This document shows, in pieces, positions 61,548 through 64,000 of a stretch of 64,000 nt of DNA. The stretch's first letter is position 1, and each line of letters begins with the position of its first letter. Under the pieces are notes generated by a model. The model saw nothing but the letters and a program-made list of their open reading frames with translations, made no database searches and was not told the DNA's origin. The DNA is from Macrophomina tecta (Eukaryota; Ascomycota; Dothideomycetes; Botryosphaeriales; Botryosphaeriaceae). The DNA lies in contig JAKSGN010000038.1 in the NCBI GenBank assembly GCA_024180945.1, forward strand, positions 496,001 to 560,000, given 5' to 3'. Made by a program: the position numbers and the translations under genes.

Positions 61548-62036
61548 TATTACGGCGCAGCCTTCCTAGGGTTAGGGAACAGCAGGATAAGATAGTAAGT
61601 AGAAAGCTCGGGTGTGGTATAAAAAGAACCCACGCGCGCTTATGTAAAACATGTAACGCTAAGATAGTGCTCTCTCTGCTCTAAAGACACTCGGACCGAA
61701 ACACTACAGAGCACCCAGAGCAGGATAAGCTACTCTATCTACTCCTAAGGTTACCGCCCTCCCGAGGGACAGAGTAGACGGATTAGAAACTAGATTATAT
61801 ATACTTTCCTACTTATATATAAACCATACTCCTTAGATAGCTTTAACCTTCGTGGTTAACTTTAATAACAATCTAGTATATTATTAGTAACACGGCCTTC
61901 GCACGTAGTACTTAGTCTTATTACGTATTTAACTTGCTCTCACCCTCTTCTTATACCTACTTAAGGAAAACCTCCTCGATAGGTTTTCTCCCTCTTCGGT
62001 ATTTAGATCCTTAGAGGCAGAGGCCCGCTTATTATA
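61548..62036 (+). repeat. 5' LTR of G489 copy 3 (489 bp), lightly mutated
   Basis: Starts TATTACGGCGCAGCC and ends CGCTTATTATA. It has the best-preserved LTR sequence of the family. The post-LTR box reads CTTTAATTACCATCC. 62037-62200 is leader. Confidence 0.94.
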
Positions 62037-62199
62037 CTTTAATTACCATCCTTGCAAGGAGAGGAAGGCTCTAAGATTAAGTCTTATTAGGTAAGATATT
62101 ACCCCCTAACGAGTTTAGGAAACAGCAATAGCACTAGGATCTTAGATAGAGGTCGACTCGGCCGAGGATTATATTTAGGGTGCCTAGGAGCCAGCTTAG

Positions 62200-63130
62200 C
62201 CCATATAGTAAACGGAGCCCACTAGAGCTAAGCTCTTACAGCTTATCGAAGAGCTAAAGACTTAAAACGCTCGACTAATCGAGTATACGATAAAGCGAAG
62301 CGCTACTAAGGTTAAAGTAGCAGCACCCGAGAAGTTCGATAGGAATAGAAAGAAGCTCTAATTATTTCTACTCTAAATATAACGCTACCTCTAGTTTAAT
62401 TAAGCGTAATTCGATAGTAACGCCGAGGAAGTACTTTTCGCATTAACCTATCTCCGAGAAACGGTAGAGGTATAGATAGAACTATATCTTCGCGACTACC
62501 TAGCTAATAAATACTCTCTTAAGAAGAGATAGGAAAAGACTAAAGAAATCTTCGGTACCTATACGGGATTTATAGATAACCTTAGGGCTACTTTTAATAA
62601 TTGAGATAAAGTCCGCAAAGCCTCTAACGATATTATAACCGTTAAATAACTAGGATCTATAGCTATCTACGTAACTAAGTTTTAATAGCTTATAGCCTAC
62701 CTTAAATAGTTAGATGAGACTTTCCGCGACCTCTTCTATAAAGGCCTAAAGAAAGAAGTTAAGAAGAATATAATTATATATAAATACCCGTCTATCTTCT
62801 AGAAGATGGTAGACCTTACGTCCTAGATCGACGGTCGTATATACGAATGGAAGATAGGTTCTCGATAAGCTAATACCTCGAAGCCTCGCCGCGAAAGAAT
62901 AACCCTCGAAGAAGGAGACGCTATAGCCCTTAACGCGGTTAACCGATAGAATTCTAAGAAGGGCAATAATAATAGTTAAAATAATAATAAGAAGCCTAAG
63001 GGACCTAATCTAAACTAGACAGACGAGTAAAAATAGCGCTATAAGAATCGACTCTATATAATCTATAGTAGTAACTAGTACTTTTCTTCTAAATGCCCGT
63101 AGAACCCTCGTAATAAGAAAGATAAAAAGC
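62200..63130 (+). pseudogene. G489 copy 3 gag
   Basis: Single frame read through stops: LIEELKT, KVKVAAPEKFDRNRKKL, then EEVLFALTYLRETVEV, IELYLRDYLANKYSLKKR, KEIFGTYTGFIDNLRATFNN, DETFRDLFYKGLKKEVKK. It ends in an Asn/Lys-rich tail and a knuckle region, RLYIIYSSN then YFSSKCP (about 63045-63100), in which only the last Cys survives. About 20 stops, nearly all TAG/TAA at Gln/Trp-like codons. It is typical Gypsy Gag and would form the particle. Short minus-strand open frames across 63010-63458 lie opposite gag and spacer. Confidence 0.85.
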
Positions 63131-63873
63131 AAACCTCGAGCGCCTAGCGCGAAGTATCGGTTGCATCCCGCTAAGATAATTACGATACGCTGCACTAAAT
63201 AGCCTATTACGACGATAACTACTAGATACACCAAAGTAGTAAAGATATATCGGGATAGTACCCCTACGAACCACGATAATTCGGTATAATAACTAGAAAC
63301 GAAGAAGTTATCGAGACTAACGATATTATCGATAGCTTCCCTTTGGACGAGGAGCTCGTAAATAGCGAAACCAGAGAGCTATACAACTTAACGGATAGCG
63401 AAGTAGAAGCTATACCGGACTCTATAACTCTTTCGGAGCTCGAGCGCCTTGCAGCCAAGTATAGGATTAGCGTAGAGATAACGAACGAGAACGATTAACT
63501 CGTCTAGGTAATCTAGATTTCCTACGAAAGAGGATTAGCCCTTACGGTACTATAGATATGGCGCTAAGAAACTCTCTAGGAAACCCGAATCGAGTAAGAT
63601 AGAAAGAAGTACGAACTTATCGTTATAAAGAAAACCGCGATCGTAATACTCTATTATTAAGGAATAACTACTCGATAGTAAGTAGACTACGACTTTCTCT
63701 AAGAATTAGTACGGATTCTATATTAGTATAGTACGGTAATTATCTAGAACTATATACTCTAGTAGATACTAAATAAGAAACTCAATATACTAACTTTCCG
63801 ATACTAGGTGCGAAAGGATATAGTCTACTAGCGAAAATAATTACGCATTAATAAATAGACTAACTAGAAATAA
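63131..63873 (+). other. G489 copy 3 gag-protease spacer
   Basis: An acidic stretch, plus frame near 63300-63470 (DNFPLDEELVNSETRELYNL-like), with few stops but no recognised domain. The protease should start near the right end. Confidence 0.5.
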
Positions 63874-64000
63874 TGTTGAATTTGGGTGAGTGAAGAGTAG
63901 TGAGGTCAGAAAGAGAGTAGATTCTGCCTGTCTCCTGAGAGGGAGGTAGGTATGCTTTGCTTATATACATAAATGAGTGCTTGAATAACCGAGGAGAATA
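63874..64000 (+). mobile_element. Start of an unmutated element, probably an LTR
   Basis: The sequence changes sharply at 63874 to TGTTGAATTTGGGTGAG and becomes rich in TG and CA. TGTTGAA-type starts are common in fungal Copia LTRs (knowledge), and the break lies inside G489. Only 127 bp are visible, so family and orientation stay open. Confidence 0.55.

Larger units (their letters stand above)
61548..63873 (+). mobile_element. G489 copy 3: 5' LTR, gag and spacer
   Basis: Plus orientation, inserted in G384 copy 2 (left target CCCCG, 61543-61547). Mutated far less than copies 1 and 2: its LTR keeps many CA and TG. Cut at 63874 by an unmutated element; pol would lie beyond the window. Confidence 0.92.

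Noticed and set aside
63010..63458. Three short minus-strand frames
   Set aside because: They lie opposite the gag end and spacer of G489 copy 3, where the plus-strand gag reading is clear.

Overview
The window looks like filamentous fungal (Pezizomycotina) heterochromatin that has been through heavy repeat-induced point mutation (RIP). Over most of the 64 kb the dinucleotides CA and TG are almost absent, while TA is very common and CG is still present. Nearly every reading frame is closed by TAG or TAA where a Gln (CAG/CAA) or Trp (TGG) codon would fit. I see no host gene, tRNA, rRNA or CRISPR array. The window is a nest of transposable elements, mostly Ty3/Gypsy chromoviruses, inserted in one another and mostly dead. 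Names used below are mine and give the LTR length: G384, G778 and G489 (Gypsy families with 384, 778 and 489 bp LTRs), GF and GX (partial Gypsy elements), and L792 and L610 (solo LTRs).

Layout. 1-16841 is a G384 element (5' LTR outside the window) carrying three insertions: a Pogo-like DNA transposon (493-2345), a complete G778 element (5173-13507) and a solo L792 in its 3' LTR (15972-16763). 16842-18359 is a minus-strand Copia remnant. 18360-21229 is a deleted minus-strand G778 pair of LTRs holding a 1068-bp TRIM-like miniature Copia element (19312-20379). 21230-23280 is the 3' end of GF, interrupted by a solo G778 LTR. 23281-23889 is L610, sitting at a chimeric junction. 23890-35326 holds two minus-strand G778 copies, one inserted in the other. 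35327-40341 is a very AT-rich GX gag-protease remnant (minus). 40342-44512 is a mosaic of LTR fragments (G384, L792, three G778 LTRs, the 3' end of a G489). 44513-46302 is a less mutated pocket with one LTR related to G778. 46303-56132 is a G778-like fragment carrying a complete minus-strand G489 (46695-55900), which itself contains L610, which in turn contains L792. 56133-61547 is a second G384, cut by a third G489 (61548-63873), which is cut by an almost unmutated element that runs off the window (63874-64000).

How the parts fit. The Gypsy families share one plan: gag with a CCHC knuckle, protease, RT, RNase H, integrase, chromodomain, then a spacer, a purine tract ending ATAG, and the 3' LTR. 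In every family where that spacer can be read (G384, G778, G489, GF) it holds a degraded open frame on the opposite strand, predicted to encode a Lys/Glu-rich coiled-coil protein. This conserved antisense ORF is the most interesting signal here. The second is the TRIM, which has a primer site matching the anticodon region of initiator tRNA-Met. Target-site duplications, several of them differing only by C-to-T or G-to-A changes, support the order of nesting.
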